A stretch of 64,000 nucleotides of DNA from the NCBI GenBank assembly GCA_041684965.1, contig JAWLGR010000005.1, positions 62,001-126,000 on the forward strand, read 5' to 3'. This DNA comes from Mariniphaga sp041684965 (lineage in GTDB: Bacteria > Bacteroidota > Bacteroidia > Bacteroidales > Prolixibacteraceae). Below the pieces are notes generated by a model that worked only from the letters and a program-made list of their open reading frames with translations, was not told where the DNA came from and did no database searches. Numbering within the stretch: the stretch's first letter is position 1; each line of letters begins with the position of its first letter. A program made the position numbers and the translations under genes. Positions 26,223 through 35,211 of this stretch are shown here, in pieces.

Positions 26223-27080
26223 TTACAGTTTAATTTTATCAAATCCTTTCCCGTATACACCCATCACGCTTCCCATGGTAATAAATGCTTCCGGATCTAT
26301 TTCACGTATCTTTCTGAAAATCTGACTGGTCTCCTTTTTCCGTACCACTGACATGATAATTTTTGTATTCTCCCGGGTGTACCAGCCGGTTCCGTCCAGT
26401 ATAGTAACGCCTCTTATGGCTTCTTTATTGATATAATCGGCAATTTTTTGATAATTTTTTGATATAATGAACATTTGTGCTGAGCGGTTTGCCCCGCTCA
26501 AAAACGAATCAAGGGAGTAGGCTACTACCCACATCGACACGTAACCGTAAACAAGCTTTTCGGGCGACTGAAATACCAAATAGGAGGAGGCTATTATAAT
26601 TACATCGCAGTAAAGAATTATCCGCCCTGGACTCACATTCCGGTATTTATTAATTATCATGGCAAAAATGTCGGTCCCTCCTGTACTTCCCCCGCGTGAA
26701 AAAACCACACCCAAACCTATGCCGCCTGCCATTCCTCCAAGTACAGCCGATAAAAACATGTCGTTTACCAAAGGTTCTTCTACAACGTTCTGAAACAAGG
26801 CAAAAAACAGGGTCAGCATCAGGATGCTGTAAATGGTTTTTACACCAAAATTGGCACCCAGTATTTTTATAGCTATCAATACCAGTACCACATTCACTGA
26901 CAGATAGGTAATACTAACCGGTATTCGTGCAGCAAAATACAGTACTGCCCCAACTCCGCTGATTCCTCCTCCGGTAATTTCTGCCGGTATTAGAAAAACA
27001 ACCCAGCCCAGGGCGAATAAGGATAGCCCGAAGGTGATGATGGTGTAATCTTTTAAAACGCCGGTCAGCTTACGATTCAT
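26223..27080 (-). CDS. YitT family membrane protein
   Basis: About 285 residues from the ATG at 27080 (MNRKLTGVLKDY); the frame stays open upstream but with a weak hydrophobic stretch. Five or six membrane helices (FGLSLFALGWVVFLIP; GISGVGAVLYF; ILMLTLFFALFQNVV; GGMAGGIGLGVVFSRGGSTGGTDIF), then a cytoplasmic DUF2179 domain (about 215-280, RGVTILDGTGWYTRENTKIIMSVVRKKE). The GGSTGGTD loop is the usual YitT mark. Function of the family is unknown. It lies 11 nt upstream of the M23 endopeptidase on the same strand, so the two are probably co-transcribed. Confidence 0.9.
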   Translation of the reverse strand: MNRKLTGVLKDYTIITFGLSLFALGWVVFLIPAEITGGGISGVGAVLYFAARIPVSITYLSVNVVLVLIAIKILGANFGVKTIYSILMLTLFFALFQNVVEEPLVNDMFLSAVLGGMAGGIGLGVVFSRGGSTGGTDIFAMIINKYRNVSPGRIILYCDVIIIASSYLVFQSPEKLVYGYVSMWVVAYSLDSFLSGANRSAQMFIISKNYQKIADYINKEAIRGVTILDGTGWYTRENTKIIMSVVRKKETSQIFRKIREIDPEAFITMGSVMGVYGKGFDKIKL

Positions 27081-27340
27081 ATTTAAAATTCCTGCAAACA
27101 TTGTAAAGTAAATCATTTTGATAAAACGGGCGCAAAAGAACAAACTGAAAAATGAATAAAAGGTGAAGTTTGTCATAAATACAACCAGTGGGTGTTTTAA
27201 TTGTATAGCGAATGCCAGGGTTTCACCGTGTTTTTTTCTTTATAAGAAGAATCAAACAGATTGAAATAACTGAAATGAAAATTGTTCCGGTAACTTCTCC
27301 TAAAAAATATCCGGTAATTAACTGAACAAATAAATACAGT

Positions 27341-27371
27341 TTTGTCTCTTATTTAATCATTAATACCTTTA
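27341..27371 (+). promoter_or_regulatory. sigma-70 type promoter
   Basis: TTTG at 27341-27344 and TACCTTTA at 27364-27371, 19 nt apart. It matches the Bacteroidetes consensus except the last base of the -7 box. The oxidoreductase start codon is at 27396. Confidence 0.6.
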
Positions 27372-27395
27372 GTTAAAATTCTAAAAATTTAAAAG

Positions 27396-28037
27396 ATGAA
27401 AAAAATTGGTATAATCGGGGCAGGCAATGTAGGCCAGGCGCTGGCCAGAGGTTTTGTAACAAATGGATACGAAACCACCCTTTCTTCAAGAAGTGAGGAA
27501 AAACGCAATAAACTGCAACAGGAAATTAATGGGTTAAAAACCGATACACCTGTGAACACTGCAAAAAACAATGAGCTTCTGGTTTTTGCCGTTAAAGGTT
27601 CTGAGGCTAAAAAAGCCATGGAAGAAATTGGCATTGAAAACTTTTCAGGAAAAACCATCATTGATACTACCAATCCGATAGCCGATACGGCTCCTGTGAA
27701 CGGTGTACTGGTTTATTTTACCGATATTAACAAGAGCCTCATGGAAGAACTTCAGTCAGTATCACCGGGTGCAAAATTTGTTAAGGCGTTTAGCTGCATT
27801 GGAAGTCCGTTTATGGTGAACCCTCCTTTTGAATCCAGACCCACTATGTTTATCTGCGGCGATGATGAGGCAGCCAAAAAGGAGGTGGGTGAAATTCTTG
27901 AACAGTTTGGCTGGGAATTTGAAGACATGGGCAATGTGGAGGCTGCACGTGCAATTGAACCATTGGCTATGTTATGGTGTATTCCCGGACTCAGGGAGAA
28001 CCATTGGAACCATGCCCTTAAGTTGCTTAAAATCTAA
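27396..28037 (+). CDS. F420-type NAD(P)-binding oxidoreductase
   Basis: 213 residues, cytoplasmic. The N-terminal Rossmann fold has KIGIIGAGNVGQALARGF (GxGxxG) and then TLSSRSEEKRNKL, whose Ser/Arg after the second strand suits NADP(H). Later blocks are IIDTTNPIADTAP and VKAFSCIGSPFMVNPPFE, typical of the F420-dependent NADP reductase family (also called NADPH-dependent reductases DfrA-like). A cofactor F420 is rare in Bacteroidota, so NADP alone is more likely. No operon partner. The substrate is unknown. Confidence 0.85.
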   Translation: MKKIGIIGAGNVGQALARGFVTNGYETTLSSRSEEKRNKLQQEINGLKTDTPVNTAKNNELLVFAVKGSEAKKAMEEIGIENFSGKTIIDTTNPIADTAPVNGVLVYFTDINKSLMEELQSVSPGAKFVKAFSCIGSPFMVNPPFESRPTMFICGDDEAAKKEVGEILEQFGWEFEDMGNVEAARAIEPLAMLWCIPGLRENHWNHALKLLKI

Positions 28038-28158
28038 GAGTTTCAGTATTTTATGTTCTTAAACATACTTTTTCTTTTTGGTTTTCTTTCGGGTTTTTAT
28101 TCAGAACATTTTAACTTTACTTACGTAAAATCAGTTATAAAATCAAAAATTAAATGCT

Positions 28159-28578
28159 ATGTTAAAATTAAAGCAAATATCAGGGTTGCTGGTTCTGAGT
28201 CTGATTATCCTGGCTTTGTCAGGGTGTGGCATCAAACAGCAAAAAAATAATGAATCCGAATCAAATGCCGTGAGTACCGAAGCTATGGCAAAATTCCAGC
28301 AGGAAAAGAGCGAATTGCTGGCAAAAGCCAATGCAGAACTTTCTGCTATCAACAAGAAAATTCTGGCTTGTAATGATAAGATAAAGAAAGGTACTAAACT
28401 TACCGCTGCTCAAAACGAGGCACTTGATGAGTTTGAAAAGAAACGTGCTTCAATTAATAAGCGGATTCATGAAATCAAAAATGTATCGATTGCCAATTGG
28501 GACAGCTTTAAAGAAGAATTTGAAACCGATCTCAATGATGCAAGTGCTGACATCGAAAAGATTTTAACTGAGATGTAA
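28159..28578 (+). CDS. small coiled-coil lipoprotein
   Basis: 139 residues. Lipoprotein signal: LVLSLIILALSGCGIKQ. The rest is helical, charged and low in aromatics (KFQQEKSELLAKANAELSAINKKI; EFEKKRASINKRIHEIKN), so a coiled coil is likely, either as a monomeric antiparallel hairpin or a dimer. No domain is recognised. Single gene with a shared bidirectional terminator before sucD. It resembles small lipoproteins of the Bacteroidetes envelope stress type, but I infer nothing further. Confidence 0.7.
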   Translation: MLKLKQISGLLVLSLIILALSGCGIKQQKNNESESNAVSTEAMAKFQQEKSELLAKANAELSAINKKILACNDKIKKGTKLTAAQNEALDEFEKKRASINKRIHEIKNVSIANWDSFKEEFETDLNDASADIEKILTEM

Positions 28579-28607
28579 TTATTATTTAAAGACGAAATGC
28601 TGATAAA

Positions 28608-28640
28608 AAAAACCGGTTACTGTGAAGCAGCCGGTTTTGT
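28608..28640. terminator. bidirectional terminator
   Basis: Arms AAAACCGG (28609-28616) and CCGGTTTT (28631-28638) with a 14-nt loop. A-rich before and T-rich after, so it can serve both the plus-strand lipoprotein and sucD, whose stop is at 28662. Confidence 0.8.
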
Positions 28641-28661
28641 TTATATTGGGTATATTCTTTT

Positions 28662-29534
28662 TTAAAGTCCCAGTTTTTCTTTTACCAGTGCAGGAATTTC
28701 CCCGGGTTCTTTCGCAACCGGCACACCGGCTTCGCCAAATGCCTTTACTTTTTCTTCTGCAGTACCCGAGCCGCTGGAAATTATGGCTCCTGCATGCCCC
28801 ATGCGTTTTCCGGGAGGTGCTGACTGTCCGGCAATAAAAGCTACCACCGGTTTCGTCATTTTTTCCTTTATGTATTTTGCTGCCTGCTCTTCTGCATCTC
28901 CGCCAATTTCTCCTATCAGCACCACAGCCTTTGTTTCCGGGTCGTTTTCATACATTTCAAGCAAATCTATAAAATAAAGGCCTGAAACCGGGTCACCTCC
29001 AATGCCAACGCAGGTTGATTGCCCAAGATCGTTTTCTGTAAGCATGTTAACCACTTCGTAGGTAAGGGTTCCCGAGCGGGAAATAAGCCCAACATTTCCT
29101 TTTTTAAATATCATACCGGGCAGAATGCCAATCAGGCATTCATCGGGTGTAATCAGGCCCGGGCAATTGGCTCCAATTAACTTTGTATTGTTTTGTTTCA
29201 ATACCGCTGTGGCTTTCATCATATCCTGTACCGGAACCCCTTCTGTAATACACACCACCAGTTCAACACCTGCAAAGCTGGCTTCTGTTATTGCATCGCC
29301 GGCAAAAGGTGCCGGCACAAAAATAACCGAGGCATTTGCGCCCGTTGTTTTAACAGCCTCTTCCACCGTGTTGAAAACCGGAACACCGTCAACTTCAGTT
29401 CCTCCTTTGCCAGGAGAAATGCCACCAACAATGTTGGTACCGTATTCCTTCATTTTACTGGTATGAAATCCTCCATCGCGGCCTGTAATTCCCTGTACAA
29501 TTACTTTTGTGTTTTTATCTATCAGAATGCTCAT
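28662..29534 (-). CDS. sucD: succinyl-CoA synthetase subunit alpha
   Basis: 290 residues, the standard SucD length. With SucC it forms succinyl-CoA ligase, making ATP or GTP from succinyl-CoA in the TCA cycle (or running in reverse). Seen: KVIVQGITGRDGGFHTSKM (CoA/phosphate region), GISPGKGGTEVDG, GLISRSGTLTYEVV, GIGGDPVSGLYF, and the phosphohistidine in MGHAGAIISSGSGTAEEK (H247). It follows sucC with a gap of 37 nt, so they are one transcript. Cytoplasmic. Confidence 0.97.
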   Translation of the reverse strand: MSILIDKNTKVIVQGITGRDGGFHTSKMKEYGTNIVGGISPGKGGTEVDGVPVFNTVEEAVKTTGANASVIFVPAPFAGDAITEASFAGVELVVCITEGVPVQDMMKATAVLKQNNTKLIGANCPGLITPDECLIGILPGMIFKKGNVGLISRSGTLTYEVVNMLTENDLGQSTCVGIGGDPVSGLYFIDLLEMYENDPETKAVVLIGEIGGDAEEQAAKYIKEKMTKPVVAFIAGQSAPPGKRMGHAGAIISSGSGTAEEKVKAFGEAGVPVAKEPGEIPALVKEKLGL

Positions 29535-29571
29535 TCGTTGAATCTTTTAGCTTTGTTTTTTATTCGATTTT

Positions 29572-30711
29572 TTAAATCCCTCTCTGGCTTAATTCAATGG
29601 CTTTTTGTGCAGCTTCACTCATAGTTGAAACCGTTGGTAACCCATACTCACGGATAATGGCAAGCCCTTCTTTGGAATTTGTGCCCGATAACCGGATAAC
29701 CACCGGAATTTCTGTATTGATTTCCTTCAGGGCGGTTACCAGTCCGCGTGCCACATCGTCGCACCGTGTAATGCCTCCGAATATATTTATCATAACTGAT
29801 TTCACATTGCTGTCACTTAACAGAATATTCATGGCTTCCACTACTTTTTCAGGATTCGACGAGCCGCCGATATCAAGGAAGTTGGCTGGTTCACCGCCAT
29901 AAAGCTTAATCATATCCATGGTGGCCATAGCCAGTCCGGCGCCGTTTACCATGCAGCCAATGTTCCCGTCGAGTTTTATGTAGGAGAGTCCTTTCTCATT
30001 GGCATCAATTTCTTTTACTTCATCAGGGGTTGCTTCCCTGAGTGCCAGAATACCCGGCTGGCGGTAAAGGGCATTGTCGTCAAAATTCATTTTACCATCG
30101 AGTGCCAATACCTGTTTGTCAGGTGTAACTACAAGCGGATTAATTTCTGCAAGTGATGAATCGGTCTCAACATACAGCCTGTAAAGTTTAACCAGGATAG
30201 CCGCTGCCTGACGCATCTGTTTGGGGTCGTCAAATAATTGTAGCGCTATTTTTCGTGCCTGCCAGTCCATCAGCCCAAGCGTAGGATCCACGCTCAGTTT
30301 AATAATTTTTTCAGGTGAAACTTTTGCCACCTCTTCAATTTCAACCCCTCCCTCGGCACTTGCCATAAGGGTAATTGATTTTGTATTCCTATCGTTGATT
30401 AACCCTACATAAAATTCTTTGTCGATGTCAACTGCATCGGCTACCAGAACTTTTTCAACCGTCAGCCCTTTTATATCCATTCCCAGTATCTGACCGGCCT
30501 TTTCCACAGCCTCAGCTTTTGTGGATGCCAGTTTTACCCCACCGGCTTTGCCTCTGCCTCCTGCATGTACCTGGGCCTTCACTACCCTCAGCCTGTCGTC
30601 ATCAGGCACACTTCTTTTAACTTCTTCAACTGAATGGCATACTACACCATCAGGGACAGGAATGCCGTACTCTTTAAATAAATTTCGGGCCTGAAATTCG
30701 TGAATCTTCAT
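29572..30711 (-). CDS. sucC: succinyl-CoA synthetase subunit beta
   Basis: 379 residues. The beta subunit holds the ATP-grasp nucleotide-binding domain and the hinge that contacts SucD. Seen: MKIHEFQARNLFKEYGIPVP at the N-terminus, VVKAQVHAGGRGKAGGVK (nucleotide-binding region, near 43-60), SLAEINPLVV, NGAGLAMATMD and the C-terminal block FGGITRCDDVARG. Length and blocks are typical. The upstream gap holds TAATTTTG-like sequence (minus strand, near 30750-30757), a possible -7 box. Confidence 0.97.
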   Translation of the reverse strand: MKIHEFQARNLFKEYGIPVPDGVVCHSVEEVKRSVPDDDRLRVVKAQVHAGGRGKAGGVKLASTKAEAVEKAGQILGMDIKGLTVEKVLVADAVDIDKEFYVGLINDRNTKSITLMASAEGGVEIEEVAKVSPEKIIKLSVDPTLGLMDWQARKIALQLFDDPKQMRQAAAILVKLYRLYVETDSSLAEINPLVVTPDKQVLALDGKMNFDDNALYRQPGILALREATPDEVKEIDANEKGLSYIKLDGNIGCMVNGAGLAMATMDMIKLYGGEPANFLDIGGSSNPEKVVEAMNILLSDSNVKSVMINIFGGITRCDDVARGLVTALKEINTEIPVVIRLSGTNSKEGLAIIREYGLPTVSTMSEAAQKAIELSQRGI

Positions 30712-31031
30712 GTTATTATTTTAGTTGTTTTGAAGTGAAAAATAAATTCCAAAATTACCAAATATTTAATAATCGGGAACCATCTGTATTTGCCTTTTTT
30801 AACATTATTTTAGATTGTAAATTCAAATAAGCAGGATTGAACTTTTGGAATAATGCCAAAAGCCCAATCACTTAGCCCGTTGTGTTCTTTTCAACATATC
30901 ATTACAGATTTTTGTTTTTGAAAAATTCCCTAAAATTTTGCTGGAAGCAAATTCCTATAGAATTGTCAACTGATAATTCTACATTGGCAGGTCATTTTTT
31001 TAAATTAGATTTGCATCAAATTTCAAATTAC

Positions 31032-31682
31032 ATGGAAGAGCTGATTCGAACGATTATTTCCCGGGAAGCTGAAGCAATAAACAATATTCCTGTAAATGAT
31101 TCTTTCATGAAGGCAGTGGAAATAATTAACCGTCAGGTACATGAGCGAAAAGGCAAACTTGTAACCAGTGGGATGGGAAAAGCAGGACAAATTGCACAGA
31201 ATATTGCCACAACCTTCAGTTCAACCGGAACCCCGGCTGTTTTTTTGCACCCGAGTGATTCGCAGCATGGCGATTTGGGGGTTATCCAGGAAAACGACGC
31301 CCTGCTGTTGATTTCAAATTCAGGAAAGACCCGGGAAATTCTCGAGCTGGTTGATCTGACCAAAAACCTGTATGCCGGTATCCCATTGATTTCTATCTCA
31401 GGAAATCCGGAAGGTATCCTGGCAAAAAATGCAGATGCATTTATTTTTACCGGAAACCCTGAGGAAGTATGTCCGTTGGGCCTTACCCCAACTACTTCAA
31501 CTACTGTTATGACTGTAATTGGCGATGCCCTTGTGGTGGCGCTGATGACTAAAATCGGATTTACATGCAACGACTATGCAAAGCGGCACCATGGCGGATA
31601 CCTGGGCGATAAATCGCGCATGCAGTCGGAGGTGTTGAATACCCCGGTACAAGCAGTGGTCAAGAAAGATGAAGGAAAATAA
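31032..31682 (+). CDS. SIS-domain arabinose-5-phosphate isomerase-like protein, no CBS
   Basis: 216 residues from the ATG at 31032 (MEELIRTIISREAEAIN); the upstream extension carries no conserved sequence. The SIS domain fits KdsD/KpsF/GutQ, which interconvert ribulose-5-phosphate and arabinose-5-phosphate for Kdo synthesis. Seen: VTSGMGKAGQIAQNIATTFSSTG (sugar-phosphate binding), FLHPSDSQHGDLGVI, ISNSGKTREILEL and CPLGLTPTTSTTVMTVIGDALVVALM. The usual C-terminal pair of CBS domains is absent. Single-domain KdsD forms are known from other Bacteroidetes, so this can still be active. It is followed by an isochorismatase gene on the same strand. Confidence 0.85.
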   Translation: MEELIRTIISREAEAINNIPVNDSFMKAVEIINRQVHERKGKLVTSGMGKAGQIAQNIATTFSSTGTPAVFLHPSDSQHGDLGVIQENDALLLISNSGKTREILELVDLTKNLYAGIPLISISGNPEGILAKNADAFIFTGNPEEVCPLGLTPTTSTTVMTVIGDALVVALMTKIGFTCNDYAKRHHGGYLGDKSRMQSEVLNTPVQAVVKKDEGK

Positions 31683-31751
31683 AGATGACCTGCACATTCC
31701 TGCCTGTGAATGCAGCAATTGAGTAGGAGATAGTTATAAAAAAATGAAGTT

Positions 31752-32300
31752 ATGAGAATTACCAGACAAAACACGAGCGGCCTTGTAATCGACATTCAGG
31801 AGAGACTGTTCCCTGTTATGTGGGAAAAGGAAAAATTGCTGAAAAACTGTCAGTTGCTTATCCGGGGGTTATCCGGGCTCGGGCTGCCGGTTACGGTTAC
31901 CCAGCAATATACACGTGGGCTGGGGGATACAATAGAAGGGGTCAAATCGGTCTTTACTGATTTTAATTTTATCGAAAAAAGAGAATTTAGTTGCTGCGAT
32001 GAGCCCCTGGTAATTGAGAAACTGAAGGAGCAGAATGCTGAAAATATACTGTTGTGCGGAATTGAATCCCATGTATGTGTATTGCAAACTGCCATTGACT
32101 TAAAAGAAAACGGGCTGAACCCGGTGGTGGTAATGGATTGTGTTTCTTCACGCACACCTGAAAGCATTGAGCTGGCGAAAGAGCGTTTCCGGTTCGAAAA
32201 AATTATGATGACTTCGGTTGAATCCATATTGTTCGAACTAACACGTTCATCGGCTGCTCCTGAATTTAAAATCATTTCAGGCCTGGTTAAAAATGGCTGA
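31752..32300 (+). CDS. isochorismatase family hydrolase
   Basis: 182 residues. The family hydrolyses C-N or enol-ether bonds in small molecules (isochorismate, nicotinamide, N-carbamoyl compounds) with an Asp-Lys-Cys triad. Candidates are D14 in LVIDIQERLFP, K75 in FIEKREFSCCDEP and C107 in ILLCGIESHVCVLQTA. The last motif is typical of the short YcaC-like subfamily. Cytoplasmic. It lies between the SIS isomerase and the PurF-like gene, with about 70 and 130 nt gaps. Substrate not determined. Confidence 0.88.
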   Translation: MRITRQNTSGLVIDIQERLFPVMWEKEKLLKNCQLLIRGLSGLGLPVTVTQQYTRGLGDTIEGVKSVFTDFNFIEKREFSCCDEPLVIEKLKEQNAENILLCGIESHVCVLQTAIDLKENGLNPVVVMDCVSSRTPESIELAKERFRFEKIMMTSVESILFELTRSSAAPEFKIISGLVKNG

Positions 32301-32432
32301 ACTGCTCAAATATCTGATACCTGGTTCAGAGTATCCGGGATGTTGGCAGTTTGTTGAAAAAGATATACACAGTTGCTGCTGTATTGCAGTTAAATGACCT
32401 ATTTTTCGAATCCGATATAAAAATACAAACCA

Positions 32433-33848
32433 ATGAGTGGATTTTTTGGTGCAATTTCAAAAGCCAGTACTGTTTTACCTGTTTTCTACGGAACAGATTA
32501 TCATTCACATCTGGGTACAAAAAGGGCCGGGATGGCTTTTTTCAACAAAACAGATGGATTTCAGCGTGCCATTCACAGCCTGGAAGATGGCTATTTTCGC
32601 ACAAAGTTTGAAAACGACCTGGTTCATTTCTGCGGGAACGCCGGAATTGGTGTCATAAGCGATACGGAGGCCCAGCCTATTGTTGCCAATTCGCATCTTG
32701 GAAAATTTGCCATTTCAACGGTAAGTAAAATTCTTAACGCAAATGAACTTGAAGGTGAGTTTTTGAAAAATCACCGGACCTTCTCAGAAACCAGCCAGGG
32801 AAGTGTGAACCCTACTGAACTTATTGCCATGCTCATTGCCGACGGCGATGATTTTGTTTCCGGTATTGAAAACGTGTTCCGCAAGATAAAAGGCTCCTGT
32901 TCCATTTTAATACTGACTGAAAATACAATCATCGCAGCCAGGGATTATCTTGGACGTACACCGGTTATTATCGGCAAAAACGACGACGGATTTGCTGTTG
33001 CCTCCGAAACCTGCGCGTTTCCAAACCTGGGTTATGAAATTGATACATTCCTGGGGCCGGGTGAGATTGTTTCCATTTCTGCCGATGGCATTGAACAACT
33101 CCGCAAGCCGGGAAAAAAGAAACAGGTATGCTCCTTCCTGTGGGTTTATTATGGCTATCCTCCTTCATATTACGAGGGAATTAATGTAGATGAGGTAAGG
33201 TACCGCTGCGGAGCTGCTCTTGCCCGAAAAGACAGTGTGGCAGCAGATTTTGTTGCAGGAATCCCTGATTCAGGACTTGGGCATGCCATCGGGTACAGCA
33301 ATGAACGGGGAATACCCTATATGCGACCCTATGCAAAATACACGCCTACCTGGCCACGCAGTTTTATGCCTCAGAACCAGGTAACCCGTGAACTGGTCGC
33401 CAAAATGAAACTTATACCAAACCCGGCTATCATCAAGGGGAAAAAAGGTATCTTCCTGGATGATTCAATTGTCCGCGGAACACAACTTAAAGACAATACC
33501 CGCGACCTCTACAATGAGGGAATTAAAGAGGTTCATATGCGTATTGCCTGTCCTCCGCTTACCTATCCGTGTGAATACCTTAACTTCTCACGCTCACGCC
33601 AGGACCTGGAACTGGCTACCCGTAAAGCCATTAAAGGTGTTGTTGGCAACGATGAAGCCGATATGGCTAAATATTCCAGTCCCGGGAATGGGGAGTATAC
33701 CGCAATGGTTGAAGGAATTCGTAAAAACCTGGGATTAACTTCCCTTCAGTTTCAGACACTTCCCGACCTGGTTGAAGCAATCGGTCTGCCAAAAAAAGAT
33801 TTATGCACCCATTGCTGGGACGGGAGCAGTTATACCGGGTATTGTTAA
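32433..33848 (+). CDS. amidophosphoribosyltransferase-like (PurF-like) protein
   Basis: 471 residues. PurF transfers glutamine amide nitrogen to PRPP in the first step of purine synthesis. N-terminal Ntn-hydrolase fold: SHLGTKRAGMAFF, GNAGIGVIS, SCSILILTENTIIAARDYLGRTP. C-terminal PRPP domain: GIPDSGLGHAIGYSNERGIPY and GIFLDDSIVRGTQLKD (residues about 345-360, the 13-residue PRPP motif). The C-terminus DLCTHCWDGSSYTGYC is cysteine-rich. The catalytic N-terminal Cys of PurF is replaced: the protein begins MSGFFGAIS, not MCGIVG. It may use free ammonia, or another PurF may do the glutamine reaction. Related proteins with a non-Cys second residue are familiar in Bacteroidetes. Confidence 0.85.
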   Translation: MSGFFGAISKASTVLPVFYGTDYHSHLGTKRAGMAFFNKTDGFQRAIHSLEDGYFRTKFENDLVHFCGNAGIGVISDTEAQPIVANSHLGKFAISTVSKILNANELEGEFLKNHRTFSETSQGSVNPTELIAMLIADGDDFVSGIENVFRKIKGSCSILILTENTIIAARDYLGRTPVIIGKNDDGFAVASETCAFPNLGYEIDTFLGPGEIVSISADGIEQLRKPGKKKQVCSFLWVYYGYPPSYYEGINVDEVRYRCGAALARKDSVAADFVAGIPDSGLGHAIGYSNERGIPYMRPYAKYTPTWPRSFMPQNQVTRELVAKMKLIPNPAIIKGKKGIFLDDSIVRGTQLKDNTRDLYNEGIKEVHMRIACPPLTYPCEYLNFSRSRQDLELATRKAIKGVVGNDEADMAKYSSPGNGEYTAMVEGIRKNLGLTSLQFQTLPDLVEAIGLPKKDLCTHCWDGSSYTGYC

Positions 33849-33876
33849 TTTTGATTGCCCCTAAAAGTGTTTTTAT

Positions 33877-34635
33877 ATGATTGAAATTTGTGCTGTAGCA
33901 TCCGGAAGCAATGGAAACTGTTATTACATAGGGAACGATACCGATGCATTGCTGGTAGATGCAGGAATCTCATGCCGGCAGATACTTATGCGCATGAGCG
34001 GGAAGGGCCTTGACCCCTCTAAAGTAAAGGCAGTTTTTATTTCTCATGAGCACAGCGATCATATGAGGGGAGCCAGGGTGTTGGAAAAAAAGCTAAAAGT
34101 GCCGGTTTATCTTACCGCCCGCACGTATAATACTGCCTACCGGAATATGCAGCCTGCCTGGCCAAAGTTCTTTTCCCCCGGAGCTGAAATCAGGATAGGG
34201 TCTTTTACTGTCCACCCCTTTACAAAAAAACACGATGCCTCCGAACCCTGCTCTTTCCGTATTGAATACCAGGGGGTGAATGTTGGTGTAATTACCGATG
34301 TCGGTGAGCCATGCGATAATGTTACCTCCCACCTGGGTTTGTGCAACGCTGTTTTCCTGGAATCAAATTACGATGAAGAGCTGCTTATGAAAGGCTCTTA
34401 TCCCTGGTATCTGAAAAAACGGATTGCCTCTTCAGTTGGCCATTTGTCGAACCTGCAGGCCCTGAACCTGCTGCGCGAAAGTGCTGGGGCCAATCTAAAG
34501 TGTGTCTTCCTCAGCCACCTCTCAGCCGAAAACAATACCCCCGAACTTGCATTTAATACCTGCAGCACTCTTTTATCCCGGTTCGAAATAAAGCTTACCT
34601 CCCGGGCAGCTGCAGCTGATGTTTATACTTTTTAA
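33877..34635 (+). CDS. MBL-fold metallohydrolase (YycJ/WalJ-like)
   Basis: 252 residues, no signal peptide. The metallo-beta-lactamase fold binds two metals. Seen: ICAVASGSNGNCYYIG at the N-terminus, VFISHEHSDHMRGARVL (HxHxDH, near residues 52-60), GVITDVGEP (metal Asp) and VFLESNYDEELL, HLSNLQALNLL and CVFLSHLSAENN. Members in the YycJ/WalJ group are 5' to 3' DNA exonucleases linked to cell-wall regulation and mismatch repair. The group call is by overall similarity. It is 28 nt past the PurF-like gene and probably co-transcribed. Confidence 0.85.
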   Translation: MIEICAVASGSNGNCYYIGNDTDALLVDAGISCRQILMRMSGKGLDPSKVKAVFISHEHSDHMRGARVLEKKLKVPVYLTARTYNTAYRNMQPAWPKFFSPGAEIRIGSFTVHPFTKKHDASEPCSFRIEYQGVNVGVITDVGEPCDNVTSHLGLCNAVFLESNYDEELLMKGSYPWYLKKRIASSVGHLSNLQALNLLRESAGANLKCVFLSHLSAENNTPELAFNTCSTLLSRFEIKLTSRAAAADVYTF

Positions 34636-34875
34636 ACCATCAACTCCCGGCATTGACTTTCCTGTTGCTGTTCAGCATTTCTACCCGCATATAAAGTAAT
34701 GCGGCTGCCGGAAACTTTTCCCCCGCTGCATTTATACCGGGTTATCAAATTTTTTCCTGATTTCAGGTTAACATAACTCCGGGGATGTTTTTTTATGCTT
34801 TTTTCCTGTTTGAAGTTTTATGAGATTCTCTTACTATCCGTACACTGTTTAACTACTTACCAGAAATAGTATTAA

Positions 34876-34979
34876 TTCGTTCTTTTTTCGTAGTTAATTC
34901 GTAATTTATTCGTAATAAATTCGTAAAATCGCGAATTTATATCGAATAAACATCGAACAAACATCGAATAAAATACGAA
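34876..34979. repeat. ladder palindrome 1: TTCG/CGAA steps at 11-bp spacing
   Basis: Five TTCG at 34876, 34887, 34898, 34909 and 34920, an 8-nt centre (34924-34931), then five CGAA at 34932, 34943, 34954, 34965 and 34976. All steps are exactly 11 bp apart and the two arms are symmetric, so each TTCG faces a CGAA if the strand folds. Spacers are AT-rich and only partly complementary (three to five of seven pairs). It lies 240 bp past the MBL-fold gene, between convergent genes. A second copy is at 49914-50006. Function unknown. Confidence 0.9.
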
Positions 34980-35015
34980 TTTACACTAAAGTTGTACCTT
35001 CTTTGATTAGATTTT

Positions 35016-35057
<42 letters not shown>

Positions 35058-35114
35058 AAAAAGGAATGATTTTTTACCGCTGATTAATGCAGGACCGGAT
35101 GGTCGCTTCGAGCG

Positions 35115-35203
35115 GACAGGCAGGCGCTGACAAGTTTTAGGAATGGGTGCAATATAATCATTACACTGCTGCAGACCCCAAAACCTGACATCGCCTGCCT
35201 GTC
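35115..35203. repeat. 12-nt inverted repeat
   Basis: GACAGGCAGGCG at 35115-35126 and its exact reverse complement CGCCTGCCTGTC at 35192-35203, 65 nt apart. It lies inside the debris region between the first heptamer run and the first sorting-domain fragment. Confidence 0.7.
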
Positions 35204-35211
35204 ACCGTTTA

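Noticed and set aside
30882..31031. N-terminal extension of the SIS isomerase frame
   Set aside because: No conserved sequence; the ATG at 31032 gives the normal family start.
34876..34979. CRISPR array
   Set aside because: Units are 4-bp steps at 11-bp spacing in a palindrome, not 25-40 nt repeats with unique spacers; no cas genes.
34876..34979. Promoter or operator array
   Set aside because: Lies between convergent genes, more than 200 bp past the nearest stop, with no start codon downstream.
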